A stretch of DNA of 64,000 nt from the NCBI GenBank assembly GCA_000149265.1, contig CH000572.1, positions 25,156 to 89,155 on the forward strand, in the 5' to 3' direction. The notes beneath the pieces were generated by a model. It was not told the origin of the DNA, searched no databases, and was given only the letters and a program-made list of their open reading frames with translations. Shown here in pieces: positions 47,501-57,900 of the stretch (positions within the stretch are counted from its first letter, which is position 1; each line of letters starts with the position of its first letter). Made by a program: the position numbers and the translations under genes. Source of the DNA: Ciona savignyi. Its lineage: Eukaryota > Chordata > Ascidiacea > Phlebobranchia > Cionidae.

Positions 47501-50500
47501 AATAAGAGGCGAAGCCTTGAAAAAGAAAGGCTATCACTCCTCGCATTTTTAATATTTCTCCACGATAATCACAGAGAATAAAATATAGGGTTTCCTTGAT
47601 CGAATGAGCCATAGCTGAGGTCTCTACCATTACGCATTGCGGAGAAATCGTTTTTTAGATTTGCACCCATTTATGTACAGTCGGGATGCCATGTTTTACC
47701 ACCAACTCGCGATATATGGCGAGTTGGGAGGGAAAGAGTTAATTCTATTTTTATTCAACACGATTTATTCAACATAGTTTATATTTATGGAATACGGGTA
47801 AGCAACATGAAAATACGACAAAACATCTGATCATTAAAACAAGCAGAACCAATATAAAAATAGAATAAAATAGATAAATTAACGATCACAAAAACCTAAT
47901 CATTGATCACATATTTTAGTTCACCACCAGTATTTTAAAACCTATTATAGAATTCTGGTGTCAATAGAAGGTGACAAAGGGGTCGATATTTCACTTTTGT
48001 GTTAATGGGGACATTTAGGAATTACTTCTTAAAAAACATACACAAACGAATGAATAACCACTTGTACCCAACAAAGCACAAGTTTTTTTTAATTAAAACG
48101 AAGATTTGTGATTTGTATCTTTGGGAAATAGTCACATAGTACTTCTGCCTTAACATGGGGTTTAGGTAGACTTCTATAAGTTATACAGGTTGCTCTAGAT
48201 CAGGCATGGACAACATATGACCCATGGGCCAGGTCCGGCCCAAAAAGGGGTTTGACTGGCCCATAGACTGTATCTAGCCATATCCTAACTTAAAATATTA
48301 AATACTATTCATGTAATAATTCGGCCCACCAAGGACTTCATTTTCCCACATCTGGCCGCTGTCTAGAGAACCCCTCTGGAATTTATTAGTCAATTCAGAA
48401 TCAGAAACCTTAAACTAAGTTAAATAGAATTCTAATTCACAGAAATAACAATGTAATTTATGTCGGTCAATTGAAGAAAAATATAAAAACTCATCCATTC
48501 AATCTTACTTTGTTATTGCTAATGAATTCCCATTGGGTGGTGGAATTACTTTTCTTTTTTCCATTCCCATTGCATTCATTTTCTTTACTTTTATACCACG
48601 CAAATCTGAATACAACCAAAGAAAACATAATTTGGATATTTTAATAAAAAATAAAATTTATTTAAATAAACATAATATGAATATTTCAGTGAAAGTATAG
48701 TTTGCATTTTTTAATGACAACATAATTATACATAGCTCTGTAATGTATGGCACCACACACAGTGATATAGATATTTCAACTTATCCTGCATATGCTTCAG
48801 AGCATATGGACTTGTATGTAAGGCGGAGAAAAGCGGAGTCAGTATACTGCAGTTTATTTTAAAATGCTCATCCTGTATATTGTAACGTCACAATGTCCCG
48901 AAAAAAATGTTGAGAATTTATAATTCATATTGTATTTGTATATTATTTAAAGCAAAAAATACACACTGCAATAGCTCCGGTAACCCGATGGTGGGCGCGA
49001 GGTGATCTGACGATTGTCCGTGTGAAAATCCCTTGGCTTTCTCAATCACAGGGATAAACATGAATATTGTATCCTAAAACTAAAAACCAATATAATACTG
49101 TTTTACTATAATACTGTTTTTTTGTTTTTTTAAGACATTTCGCAAATAGTATACTTCAACTTTAATAACATCACATAATGCCAAATAACACCTACTTAGA
49201 GAATTGGTGGGTTGCGAATTCGAACTGAAGCACGGGGTGCAACGTCATCCCAGCGAGTGGGGATTGAGGAAGTTTAATCATCGCCACAGTGGGTGGGTTG
49301 TACACAACGCGGTACTTCTCATCATGGATTTCCAGCATCGCTGCATCTTTCCACACTTCATCGCATCTTTCAGCAAGTGGACACTGCATGAAGTGGGAGT
49401 TTTATATGAGGGGGGTGGTTATTGCACCTTTCGGCTGGTGGACTCCCAGTACCATTAAACAAGCGGGTGGGTGGTTATTTCTGTAAAGTTTTAACGAATA
49501 TAGAGATCTTATAAGGGGAGGGTGGTTGTTGCAATTATAAGCAAGTGGAGACCTATTAGCTATTACCTTTTAGCAATTCAGAAAGTGGCAATTATTTTAT
49601 AGTGGGTAGGCTATTAAATATAGGTGTAAGCCCCCTTGGCTATAAAAAACAAACTTTTACTGAAAACATTTTTTTTTAATGGTCGCATACGTATGTTTGT
49701 ATTGGCTTATTTTTAAATGCAATTATTATGACAAAATAACGCATATGTGGTATAAAAGCCGTGATATTTATTTATTAGTATCGTAGCCGAGTAGTATTGT
49801 GATTATCTATATATAATTGTAGCCCTAATTTATATTTTGATACATTTACTTTGGACGAAAATATAAAAACTTGAGTTTTACATTCCATTAACCACAGAAA
49901 GCAACCAATACCTGTTCTCCACCTTTATTTAGCAATGACATATTGATTTGGGAATTTTCGGTCTGGGAATTCCCTGTTTCTTCGTGTTTTCTCTTCTTGT
50001 TGGATTTTTCAGCATTTTGCAATGTCGCACGAAGACGGCAAAAAGTTTTCTCGAGTGGTTCTTCATTTGGCCGATGAAGCTGAAAAGTAAATGTGGTAAA
50101 GTCATTTCAGTTAGAAGCAGGGGTGGGCAGCTTCCTTAGTCGGTGGGCCAGATGTGGGAAAATGGAAGTCCTTATAGTGGGTCGGATTATTACATGAATA
50201 TTATTCAATCTCTTTATTACACGGTATGGTTAGATACAGTCTGCGGGCCGGTCAAAATCCCTTCACGGACAGGACCCGGCCTGCGGGCCTTATGTTACCC
50301 ATGCCTGAGTAAAAGTCACAAGTTCTTTTTAAAAGATCAGGGTTTCAAAAAATCAATACTGGCTGCTTGCTGTTTGCATGGGCAAGGCCAGGGTCGACAA
50401 CCTTTTGCACTTTATAAATCATTTTAAACATATTCCACAAAAAAATCTCGGGGAGCCGCAAAACTTTTTGTGAACCTTCCTTAAATCTAGTAGAACATTA

Positions 50501-50858
50501 TACAGTAGTGGAATTATCCATGTGCATTGCTGGGTAATTTCAATGTGCACATAATGTTTTTTGATGATTACTAGCGTTACGCCAAATGTCGCATTTTCAT
50601 GGCTAGGTTGCTAACCTAGAATCGTAAAAATGACAAAAATTGAAAAATACAAAATACAACCATTTTTAGTTTACAGTTTACATACCAAAGTACATAAAAA
50701 CTAAAAAAAAGTCATAATCAGAATTTGTGAGGAAAATCACTAATCTAGATTAGTGAGATATTAGCTGAACCGCTCACTTGTTTTAATTTCCCCCCAAGTT
50801 CCAAAGACAGGGTAACATGGTCGGAATCTGGTGGCTGAGAAACTCTGACAACTTTCAT
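41573..50858 (-). CDS. PDE12: 2',5'-phosphodiesterase 12 (mitochondrial deadenylase), complete
   Basis: Twelve exons in transcript order: 50858-50778, 50079-49912, 49383-49196, 48605-48509, 46410-46160, 45430-45291, 44760-44601, 44231-44099, 43663-43562, 42900-42729, 42408-42251, 41680-41573. Phases agree throughout, giving 585 residues (human PDE12 is about 609). The family removes poly(A) from mitochondrial RNAs and degrades 2-5A. The N-terminal half aligns around EKYRVVYNPP and CRHVHTTK. The C-terminal endonuclease/exonuclease/phosphatase domain shows CYNILAD, ICLQEVD (catalytic Glu), VANTHLYWHP, CGDLNSNPTSG, GCLDYIF and SPSDHIA (catalytic Asp-His). The ATG at 50858 begins MKVVRV, aligning with human MERAVVR, which follows the human targeting peptide. 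No targeting peptide is evident from this start, so an upstream 5' exon could exist. Exon 5 carries a 15-bp coding minisatellite. Introns hold SINE, hAT-like and piggyBac-like elements. Confidence 0.93.
41725..42165 (+). mobile_element. tRNA-type SINE, composite, in last PDE12 intron
   Basis: Head near 41740-41815 with B-box-like TGGGATCGAAACCAG, then GCAAGACACTTCGCGGACAT and GAACTCAGTGG to about 41880. The body resumes at 42045 with GAAGAACGTCTCAATCATAC, then CACTGCAATAGCTCCTGTAA and GCAAGGTAATACGCCGATTG. The stretch between may be an internal insertion. Confidence 0.6.
42545..42635. mobile_element. hAT-type MITE right-end fragment in PDE12 intron
   Basis: Shares GGTATGGTTAG, CAGTCTGCGGGCC and TCAAAATCCCTTCACGG with the right half of the element at 50118-50307 and ends GCCCATGACTG. 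Confidence 0.6.
43133..43212 (+). mobile_element. SINE body fragment in PDE12 intron
   Basis: GAACAAACGTCTGAATTATA, then CACTGCAATAGCTCGGGTAT and CGGTGGGTGCGAGG; truncated on both sides. Confidence 0.55.
44030..44110. repeat. Dispersed repeat end shared with RFC3 intron 1
   Basis: On the minus strand GTAGCGTTTCAGCACAA followed by TTTATTG and a CTACCGC word match 55258-55320 on the plus strand. Family unknown; it runs into the donor side of PDE12 exon 8. Confidence 0.45.
44795..44900 (+). mobile_element. tRNA-like SINE head fragment
   Basis: A box-like TGTGGCGAAATGGTTAACAC near 44797 and a B box GGGTTCGAAACTG near 44878 with tRNA-like spacing stretched by an AT insertion. Resembles a Ser/Leu-type tRNA head. 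Confidence 0.4.
46271..46326 (-). repeat. 15-bp coding minisatellite in PDE12 exon 5
   Basis: Nearly four repeats of GTGACATCATCGCTA on the plus strand. On the coding strand they give a DDVTS-type peptide repeat in the linker between the N-terminal domain and the catalytic domain. The frame is preserved because the period is five codons. Confidence 0.85.
46656..47738. mobile_element. piggyBac-like non-autonomous element in PDE12 intron 4
   Basis: Flanked by TTAA at 46652-46655 and 47739-47742. The left end reads CTCTTTCACTCCCGGCC and the right end is the inverted CTCTTTCCCTCCCAACTCGC, so short imperfect terminal inverted repeats abut TTAA, the piggyBac target. A subterminal hairpin CCAACTCGC/GCGAGTTGG lies near 47702-47727. 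No transposase frame within about 1.08 kb. Confidence 0.5.
48201..48370. mobile_element. hAT-type MITE in PDE12 intron 4
   Basis: Starts CAGGCATGGACAACATATGA with GGCCAGGTCCGGCCC and ends near CATCTGGCCGCTG. It is an inverted relative of the elements at 42545 and 50118. Confidence 0.5.
48958..49075 (+). mobile_element. SINE body fragment in PDE12 intron 3
   Basis: CACTGCAATAGCTCCGGTAA, then CCCGATGGTGGGCGCGAGG and GGGATAAACATGAATATTG. It is the copy closest to the family consensus seen in this window. Confidence 0.65.
50118..50307. mobile_element. hAT-type MITE in PDE12 intron 1
   Basis: Left end CAGGGGTGGGCAGC and right end GTTACCCATGCCTG are inverted matches. Flanks GTTAGAAG and AGTAAAAG are compatible with a decayed 8-bp target duplication. 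The GC-rich core has CTGCGGGCCGG and ACCCGGCCTGCGGGCC. Confidence 0.65.
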
Positions 50859-51269
50859 TTTGCCGGCAAATTCAGACGGTCTGATGGAATATAAAAGTAG
50901 AAATAGTATAAAGTGGCCAATCAACCTAAGGCCATTGTATAACACTGTGCAGATAGATTCTGGGTTTAACCTTTACTTTGACCACTCTCTTTACTTTTGG
51001 ATCACTGGGATAAGCCGAAAACATGGCAGAATCAAAATGGTCTTTAAAAACTGAAACTATATAAATATATGTTTATCAAAAATATATATAAATAAATATT
51101 CCTAAAATACACTACACACTGCACTAGCAACCTTACAGTTTACTTAATATTAAAGTATAACTTTTTTCAAAATGATACAAAACACGAGAAGGATATGCAA
51201 TCCTAGTTGCATTTATTTTATTAAACCACTTAATTTTACATATGTTATAAAACACCTGGATTTATTTTA

Positions 51270-51545
51270 TTGAACAACATGCTATACCATACCTTTCTTT
51301 GGCCCCCAACAACGAGAAAATTCGTTGTACACTGCCCCACTTGCTTGAGCATGCAACGTGACGCAGATTGGGTTGAAGAACTTTACAAAACTTTGCAACC
51401 CGAAAAAGGCGAACAGTCATTCATAAAGAAGCACAAAAAACTTGTGGTTGGTAAAGCTAATAGCTTGAATCTACTAACTAAACCTGAAGTGAATAATTTT
51501 AGATTCACATTTGAACATGATTTCAAAAAAACTAAATCCCGATAA
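51270..51545 (+). CDS. Unidentified short coding candidate or last exon
   Basis: An open frame of 91 codons from ATG to TAA. The second half (from 51365) looks protein-like: WVEELYKTLQPEKGEQSF, then FIKKHKKLVVGKA, then NNFRFTFEHDFKKTKSR before the stop. A possible acceptor (GTGACGCAG) at 51365 would make this the last exon of a plus-strand gene, but no upstream exon was found between here and PDE12. I do not recognise the family. It lies between the 5' side of PDE12 and the 3' side of UTP14. Confidence 0.3.
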   Translation: MNNMLYHTFLWPPTTRKFVVHCPTCLSMQRDADWVEELYKTLQPEKGEQSFIKKHKKLVVGKANSLNLLTKPEVNNFRFTFEHDFKKTKSR

Positions 51546-51893
51546 ATTAGAAACTGGAGACCAAACTTTTCTCTCCCACATGACATAGAACACCACAAAG
51601 ATTATAAAAATGTTAGCAAAAACTCAAATAGTGAGTTTGCTTATCAATTTAAAGCAAATAACTTAATTATATCGTTATTTTGCATCACCTAGGTAAAGCA
51701 ACTTAGGAAATATTGTACAATATCCTGTCTGTGAACCATCAAGTTAAACAAACATAGTCAAGTGACCAAAAAGTTGCAGTTTATAGTTAACATTGTAAAT
51801 CATGCAAGAGGTTAGTAGTCTATGTTGGCCTGTGCGGCGATTACTTGCCGAAAAGAATCCAAATCAATTCTAATGGTAAGGTGATACCCACGT

Positions 51894-51899
51894 TTATTA
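51894..51899 (-). promoter_or_regulatory. Candidate poly(A) signal of UTP14
   Basis: AATAAA on the minus strand about 108 bases past the stop at 52007. Confidence 0.5.
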
Positions 51900-52006
51900 T
51901 GACAAAGGTTATTTATATTTGCTGCCTAAGATTTTAACAATTTTGGTTCTGCCCAACGCAAACCAAATATGGTGTCTAAGACGACTGGTCATATGTATCA
52001 AAACAA

Positions 52007-54177
52007 CTAATTTAACAGTTTCAATAAATTTTGATTTCGCTGTTGCCTTCTTTTTGCTTTTGTTACTTTCTTGCCTTCAATAAATTTCAACTTCGACTTT
52101 GGTTTATTCTTTTCCGTTACTGATTCAAATGCTTCTGATTTGTTCATTGGTTCGATTATTGCGCCGATTTGAGTGGAAACTTTTGGTTTTGTCAACTCTT
52201 TCACTGTGCTGGGGGTGTTCCAGGTATCGCCAATCGGTGTTGCAATCGTGCGCTCGAATTGTTCGGCATCGGTAAACATGAAAGGTAGCTGACTGACCTG
52301 GTGCTTTGCTATGTGAACGTCACGTTTTTCGTTGATAATAACATGACCCAAGTTGTTGTCCCTTCGTGGCTTTTGCGGGGGAGGTTTGTTTGTGAATCTT
52401 TTCCGTTTTCGCTGAGGGGCTACACCGGCCACCACCCCACATTACCCCAGCCTGGTAAAGTTAGATTAATTTCCTTTGGCGCTGAATCATCTATTAATTT
52501 TCTCTTAGTCGCTGTAAATTCAGCTATGACATCATCATCAGCAAAAGCTTGCTGAATCGTCATTTTTAGATCATCATCATTTTCAGCATTTTCAACAAAA
52601 TCTGCCTCATTTTTAGACAAGTTCGTTTCGGAAACGGAAAATGACTTTTTAATATCAATTTTAACAGGTTTCTGAGCTACAGCATTCAAATCTTCCACTA
52701 GTTTTCGTGTTTTTGAAATCACTTGTTCAACACTGTCAATATTATTCTCTTGGAAAGTTTCAACCAAACCATCTCCATCCTGCTCTTCATCTTCTCTTTC
52801 ATGTTTTATTGCAACTTTTTCTTGCTCCACTTCTGTCCTGGACTCTGCTGCCAATTGCAGACACGCCTTTTGGAATTTGTCTTTTGCATCCTTTTCCAGG
52901 TAGTTGAACTCAAATGAGACATTGGGTTCAGGTGATGTGTTTTTTTCCGCCAACCATGATCTTAATCTTTCGCGATTTTGGACTGAAATGATTTCAGTAT
53001 CACTGGGGATGCTCTCTAACTCTATGTCTTCAGATTTATTTGAGACATCTTTGTCAGTGGTACTTTGAATTTCTTGATCTTCGGGGTTAGTTTCCACTGC
53101 AGGTACCGACCTCAGCCAAGGGTTATCTGCTGCGTTTAAAAGCTCATTTCCTGCAAAATTTATGTAATTTTTATCATCATTATCATCATCATCTGAGCTT
53201 TGAGCTTCAATCTTATCGTCTTCTAAAACTTCCGGCAACTTTTGTGTCAACTCCCTATGCTTATTGAGTTGATCCTGTAACTCAACTTTGGTATTGGCAT
53301 CATGCTTAGCCATCAACGCCCTATTTCTTGCCCATTTGCTGCCCATTCTGTGCCTAAGAGATGCTCTCTCTTCCGCACGCAACCTCTCGACTCTTATTTC
53401 CGAATCCGGCTCAGTTTCCAAATCTTTTTCTTCTTTCTGCTTCTTCTTTCGCAACATCCGATGGTACTTCCGACTCTTAATCTTGTTTTGACGTTTGTTT
53501 TTGGATTCATGGTAGGACATCAATGCTCTATGCTTCTGAAGTTCTGCTCTTCTTTCTTGAGCTTCCTCCAAGCTCATGGATGCGAGAGCTGTCTCTTCAG
53601 CTACGGATAAATCATGATCCGGTCGCTCGGCAAACTTATTCCCGTTGACAATCGCATAGATCTCCCTCTCTAATGGAGTCATTTTGTCCGTTCTCGTACT
53701 GGCCAAATGCTCATCGATAGGAGCAACTTTCAATGGTTGCTGGTTCAACGGAAACGATAAACTTTCTGCTCTTCTGTTCTTCTGAACTACCGCATCCCAT
53801 TTTTTTAGGTCTTTTGTCGTTTTCTCATATTCCACTTTACGATGAAGCCTCTCGGCTGCCGGCTTTGATAGCGGTGCGTCCAAATTTCTATCTCTGAGCT
53901 GAACACGTTTTATCTTCTGTTTTAATGCATTTACATTCGCGGTTTCTTTGATGCCTTTCAGCAACTCATTTAGTCGCGATTTGGAGTCTGAAGAATCGTC
54001 CAAGGTGGTCGAAAGTGAAAACACAGAAACGTCTTGGCTGGCTTCTGTTCTTTCCTGTTTTTCCAAATCAGCTTTTTCGTCTAAATCCACCCCAACACTC
54101 TTCAGTAGCTTCTTGTATTTAACATCATCGTCACTTTGAGAATCACTATCCTCATCAGTTATGGTACGAAGCGTCAT
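52007..54177 (-). CDS. UTP14A: UTP14, U3 snoRNP/SSU processome protein, intronless, one apparent frameshift
   Basis: Starts at ATG 54177 and is intronless. Nucleolar UTP14 acts in the small-subunit processome, where it activates the DHR1/DHX37 helicase during 18S rRNA maturation. Conserved blocks include NLDAPLSKPAAERLHRKVEY, KKWDAVVQKNRRAE, MSLEEAQERRAELQKHRALM, IKSRKYHRMLRKKK and GSKWARNRALMAKHD, then acidic stretches, the LPGWGN motif and the C-terminal blocks NNLGHVIINEKRDVHIAKHQ, FERTIATPIGDTWNTP and LTKPKVSTQIG. The first frame ends just after LPGWGN at about 52420. The C-terminal blocks continue in another frame from about 52435, so one base appears missing (or two extra) within a G-rich stretch at 52420-52445. 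Together about 720 residues, near the usual length. An intron cannot explain it well, because the only fitting GT...AG would be 26 bases. Confidence 0.92.
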
Positions 54178-54365
54178 ATCTTAGTTATTTTAACAACTAC
54201 TTCAATGAAATCAAATTTTTGACATTTGACGTTTCTGCGTTCAAATTAAATATAAAAAAATGTATTATGTTCATATACCATTACGTAAATTCACTACTGT
54301 AACTTCATTGTGTAGGCCTATAAACCAAATAAAACAATACTCAACATTATGCAGCAGTAACATTA

Positions 54366-54583
54366 GGGTGCCTCTAAATACTACAGGATAGCTTGGACCG
54401 CTTGGATTGCTATGGAAAGTAATTCTAACCATGCCCAAACACTAATCTCAACCCCAGAACTAACTTTAACCCCGACACTAACATTAATATCATGACTTTT
54501 GTAAGAACGAAGTATAATAAGCGATCCAAGCGCTACATGCGATCCAAACGGTCCAAGCGGTCCTGTAGTATTTAGAGGTACCC
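54366..54583. mobile_element. MITE with ~45-bp terminal inverted repeats in the divergent promoter
   Basis: Left arm GGGTGCCTCTAAATACTACA and right arm TGTAGTATTTAGAGGTACCC are inverted matches that extend inward through GGACCGCTTGG and its complement, about 45 bp in all. Length about 218 bp, no coding capacity. The target duplication is unclear, so the superfamily is not assigned. Confidence 0.75.
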
Positions 54584-54934
54584 GTAACAGTATACCTTAC
54601 GAGTATCGACAATTAATGGTATTTTCCAATACAAAGTCTTCTTGGCAACTGTAATTGTAAACATCTTTAACACCACGTGGGCAGAGCTTATATCGGATAA
54701 TCATATTTTTTAAAGTCTTCCATAATAACTAAACTAATAAAACACAAATATTTGTTTAAATTAAAATATTTTAAACCGTTGAATAACTGTTTATTGCGTT
54801 AACTATAAATTAAAATTTTAGTTTATTACCCCTAATTAAAAAAAAATATATGTAACTTTGTTTCTATGGCAGCTTTGGCGCGAAATAAATTAACTTTATT
54901 TACGTTTTACAGAATTTGCTGTGTAATTTTTTTT

Positions 54935-54936
54935 TA
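54935..54936 (+). promoter_or_regulatory. Candidate spliced-leader acceptor upstream of RFC3
   Basis: A pyrimidine run ending TTTTTTTTTAG stands 26 bases before the RFC3 ATG with no upstream exon or donor evident. Ascidians trans-splice leaders onto many mRNAs, so this AG may be an acceptor. Could also be a cis acceptor of a 5' UTR exon. Confidence 0.4.
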
Positions 54937-54961
54937 GAAATTTTTGTCAATTGTAACAAAT

Positions 54962-57900
54962 ATGAGCCTGTGGGTGGACAAGTATCGTCCAAAATCTTTA
55001 AATAAACTTGATTACCATTTGGATCAAGCTGAAAATTTAAAGAAATGTGTAAAAAATGGGTGATTTTCCACATTTGCTGTTTTACGGGCCTTCTGGTGCA
55101 GGTAACAAACATGTTCCGTAACATTGACTATGGGTTGAATTGCTATGATCAGTTATACATTTACAAATTTGTATGATTAGGTCCAGTGAAAAATTATTAG
55201 TCCATATCTACTCTAATATTAGAATAAAATGAAAGATATAGTAGCGTTTCAGCACAATTTATAGTAGCGTTTCAGCACAATCACAATTTATTGTTATTGA
55301 TCAGCCTACCGCTTTCACCACCAAAAATTAACTGACTTCAAAGCAAGGTACAACCAAAAAGTAAAAAAATCATACAAATAATCAACATACCGGAAAATAG
55401 GCGGACGTCCAAATTATCCAAGAAATTTAAATTAATGACTTGGAAATAAAATAAAACTTTACAATACCCATGCTTAAAACCATCAAATATTTCGTTTCTT
55501 TATCATACACAGTCATGCAACAATACCAACCTTTTATTTCCAATTACACGAAACTGCAAAAGCACTTTTACAACCAGCAGAAATTATGCTTTATCCAGTA
55601 TGGAAAGTACGGCAGCTGCACACTCGAGATTTTTTTCTCTGCGTCTTTACACACTTGGGTAATTTCACACACGCTCGCGAACTGGCGGACAGGTGTTTCT
55701 TTATACTGAGCGTGCGCTCGGGAGCCAGCTTATATGAGAAACAAATTAACGGTTGGCCGGCTCGTGAGCGTCTAATACAACAAAAAACCCGGCCTTACGT
55801 TTTAAACATAAACATCAAATATGTTTCCAACAAACCTGTAAACCTACTGGACCTCGGGAAATTTAGTGTCAGTCAATTTTTTGTTATTTAGCTTACCCTA
55901 TGTTATGTAGATAATTATGTTAGCTGACGGACACGATGGATTTAGGATAGAATAATATGTTTGTTTAAGATTTTGGTAAAACAGTAATAAAAAGGAGATT
56001 GTGTCCACACTTGAAGTGTGCACTTTCAGACGTTTGCACACTGCACAATTAAATATTTGGCGCGTGCACACTCGAGATCTCGGCGAAAATTGACGTACTT
56101 TCCATACGGGTGCTTTATTATGTCTAATTGGTGTGTTGCTATTATTACTGTGTCCTATTATAAAAACTTAAATTTTAGGCAAAAAGACGCGGATCATGTG
56201 TTTGCTGAGGGAAGTATACGGACCTGGAATAGAAAAGTTAAGAATTGAGAAACACAATTTTGTGACGCCTTCGAAGAAAAAACTTGAAATTGCGACGTTG
56301 TCCAGCAACTATCATATTGAGGTCACGCCAAGTGATGCTGGCCTCCATGACAGGTAGTAACGATTACTTCATTTGCTATCAAATAATCAATGTCAGCAAT
56401 TGTGCTTGTCGAGTCGCTTTCAACTGCAGTGAAGTTTGCCGTTTAAAGTGTCTTCAATGTTGGAAACTTTATAAAACAAAATAAAGTATTGTTCATGTCT
56501 TAATCGTCTTTCTTAAAAATCCCTACCTTCTTGGAAATACCTTATTGCTGTCATAAAAAATGGTGTAATAATAGTAATGTTGGAGAGCTGTGGATGGATT
56601 AACTTTACTTTTACTTATACCATGGGTAGGCACACTATTTGAATCCGGGACCAAAATTATGACATTCTTAGTCTGGCTGTGGCTGGTCCAAGTAATCGAG
56701 TTGCCACTCACATATTGTTTGTCACTGTTGATTAAAAAACATTAAACTTGGAATCTGGTACATTACTGGTAAAAACCAAGAATCACTGTTGGTGACATCG
56801 TAGTTTAGCTGTGACATCGCTATTTAGTCTTGCATCATGTCAATAACATCCGGCAGACCAGAATAAAAGAACTGCCAGGCCGGATTTGACCCGCAAGCTT
56901 CAGGGTGCCCATGTCTAATACCCTGGCTGCTGGGTAAATATTAAAGAATTTATTCATGTTCATCATTAGATAATTATTCCGCAATGATATGCAGAATGTG
57001 TGGTTTATTTTTGTGTGATATTGTAACTTCTCCTGAAATATTGTTGCTGGGAATTGTTAATTTTCAATCTCTTTTTTAGAGTGGTGGTGCAGGAATTGAT
57101 CAAAACCGTTGCTCAATCTCAGCAGCTTGAAAGTAAAACTCAAAAACGCTTCAAGGTGAATTAGATATTAATATTTTTAAATACCAGCTGCTTGTTGGAA
57201 AAGAAAAAAACAGTTATTGATAAATGTTTTATCTGTGGAAAGACCAACTTAACTGAAGATCGCTGGACTTACCTATGTGACCCATTTTGAACATTTATTT
57301 TTGCTTTTTACAGCAAAAAATGTTTGAAATCGAAATTTTGAAATAACGTTTATCGTGTTATAGTAAATAATCTAAATATGGAACTAATATTTTGTTTGAC
57401 TTGTACCAATGCAATGTGACATGTGTTTCAGACTTTTTGTCTTTTGTGTAACAAATAAGTGTTTGTGCACAACTTGGCCTAAATATCTAAATAACATAAT
57501 ATCAAAGCTAATAACATCAAATAGCAACAGATATTAACATTAAAATAAGGCTAATAACGACCTCATTGAATTCCTTGGTTTTGTACAATTTTGGTTCCCA
57601 TTGATCCTGAGGATGCTGTTCATCATCAGGTGATAGTTCTCACCGAGGTTGACCGTTTGACGAAGGACGCGCAACATGCGTTGAGAAGAACAATGGAAAA
57701 GTACATGGCAACCTGTAGACTCATTCTTTACTGCAACTCATCAAGCAAGGTGGGATTTCATTGCAACTGCCCTCATGGATGCCTCATGTCCACTCCCTGA
57801 TGATTTAAATATAGAAAATATGAAATATTTATGTTTGTCCCTTGGCTTTGATAAAATTTATGGGACATAATACCACAATCAATTAATATTACCTCATTCA

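Larger units (their letters stand above)
54178..54961. promoter_or_regulatory. Shared divergent promoter region of UTP14 and RFC3
   Basis: About 785 bp separate the two start codons, transcribed outward. It is AT-rich without a clear TATA box in either direction and contains a MITE at 54366-54583. Both genes are housekeeping and proliferation-linked, so shared regulation is plausible but not shown. Confidence 0.5.

Noticed and set aside
52420-52450. A tiny intron explaining the UTP14 frame change
   Set aside because: The only GT...AG restoring the frame would be 26 bases, too short for normal splicing, and it would remove conserved residues after LPGWGN.
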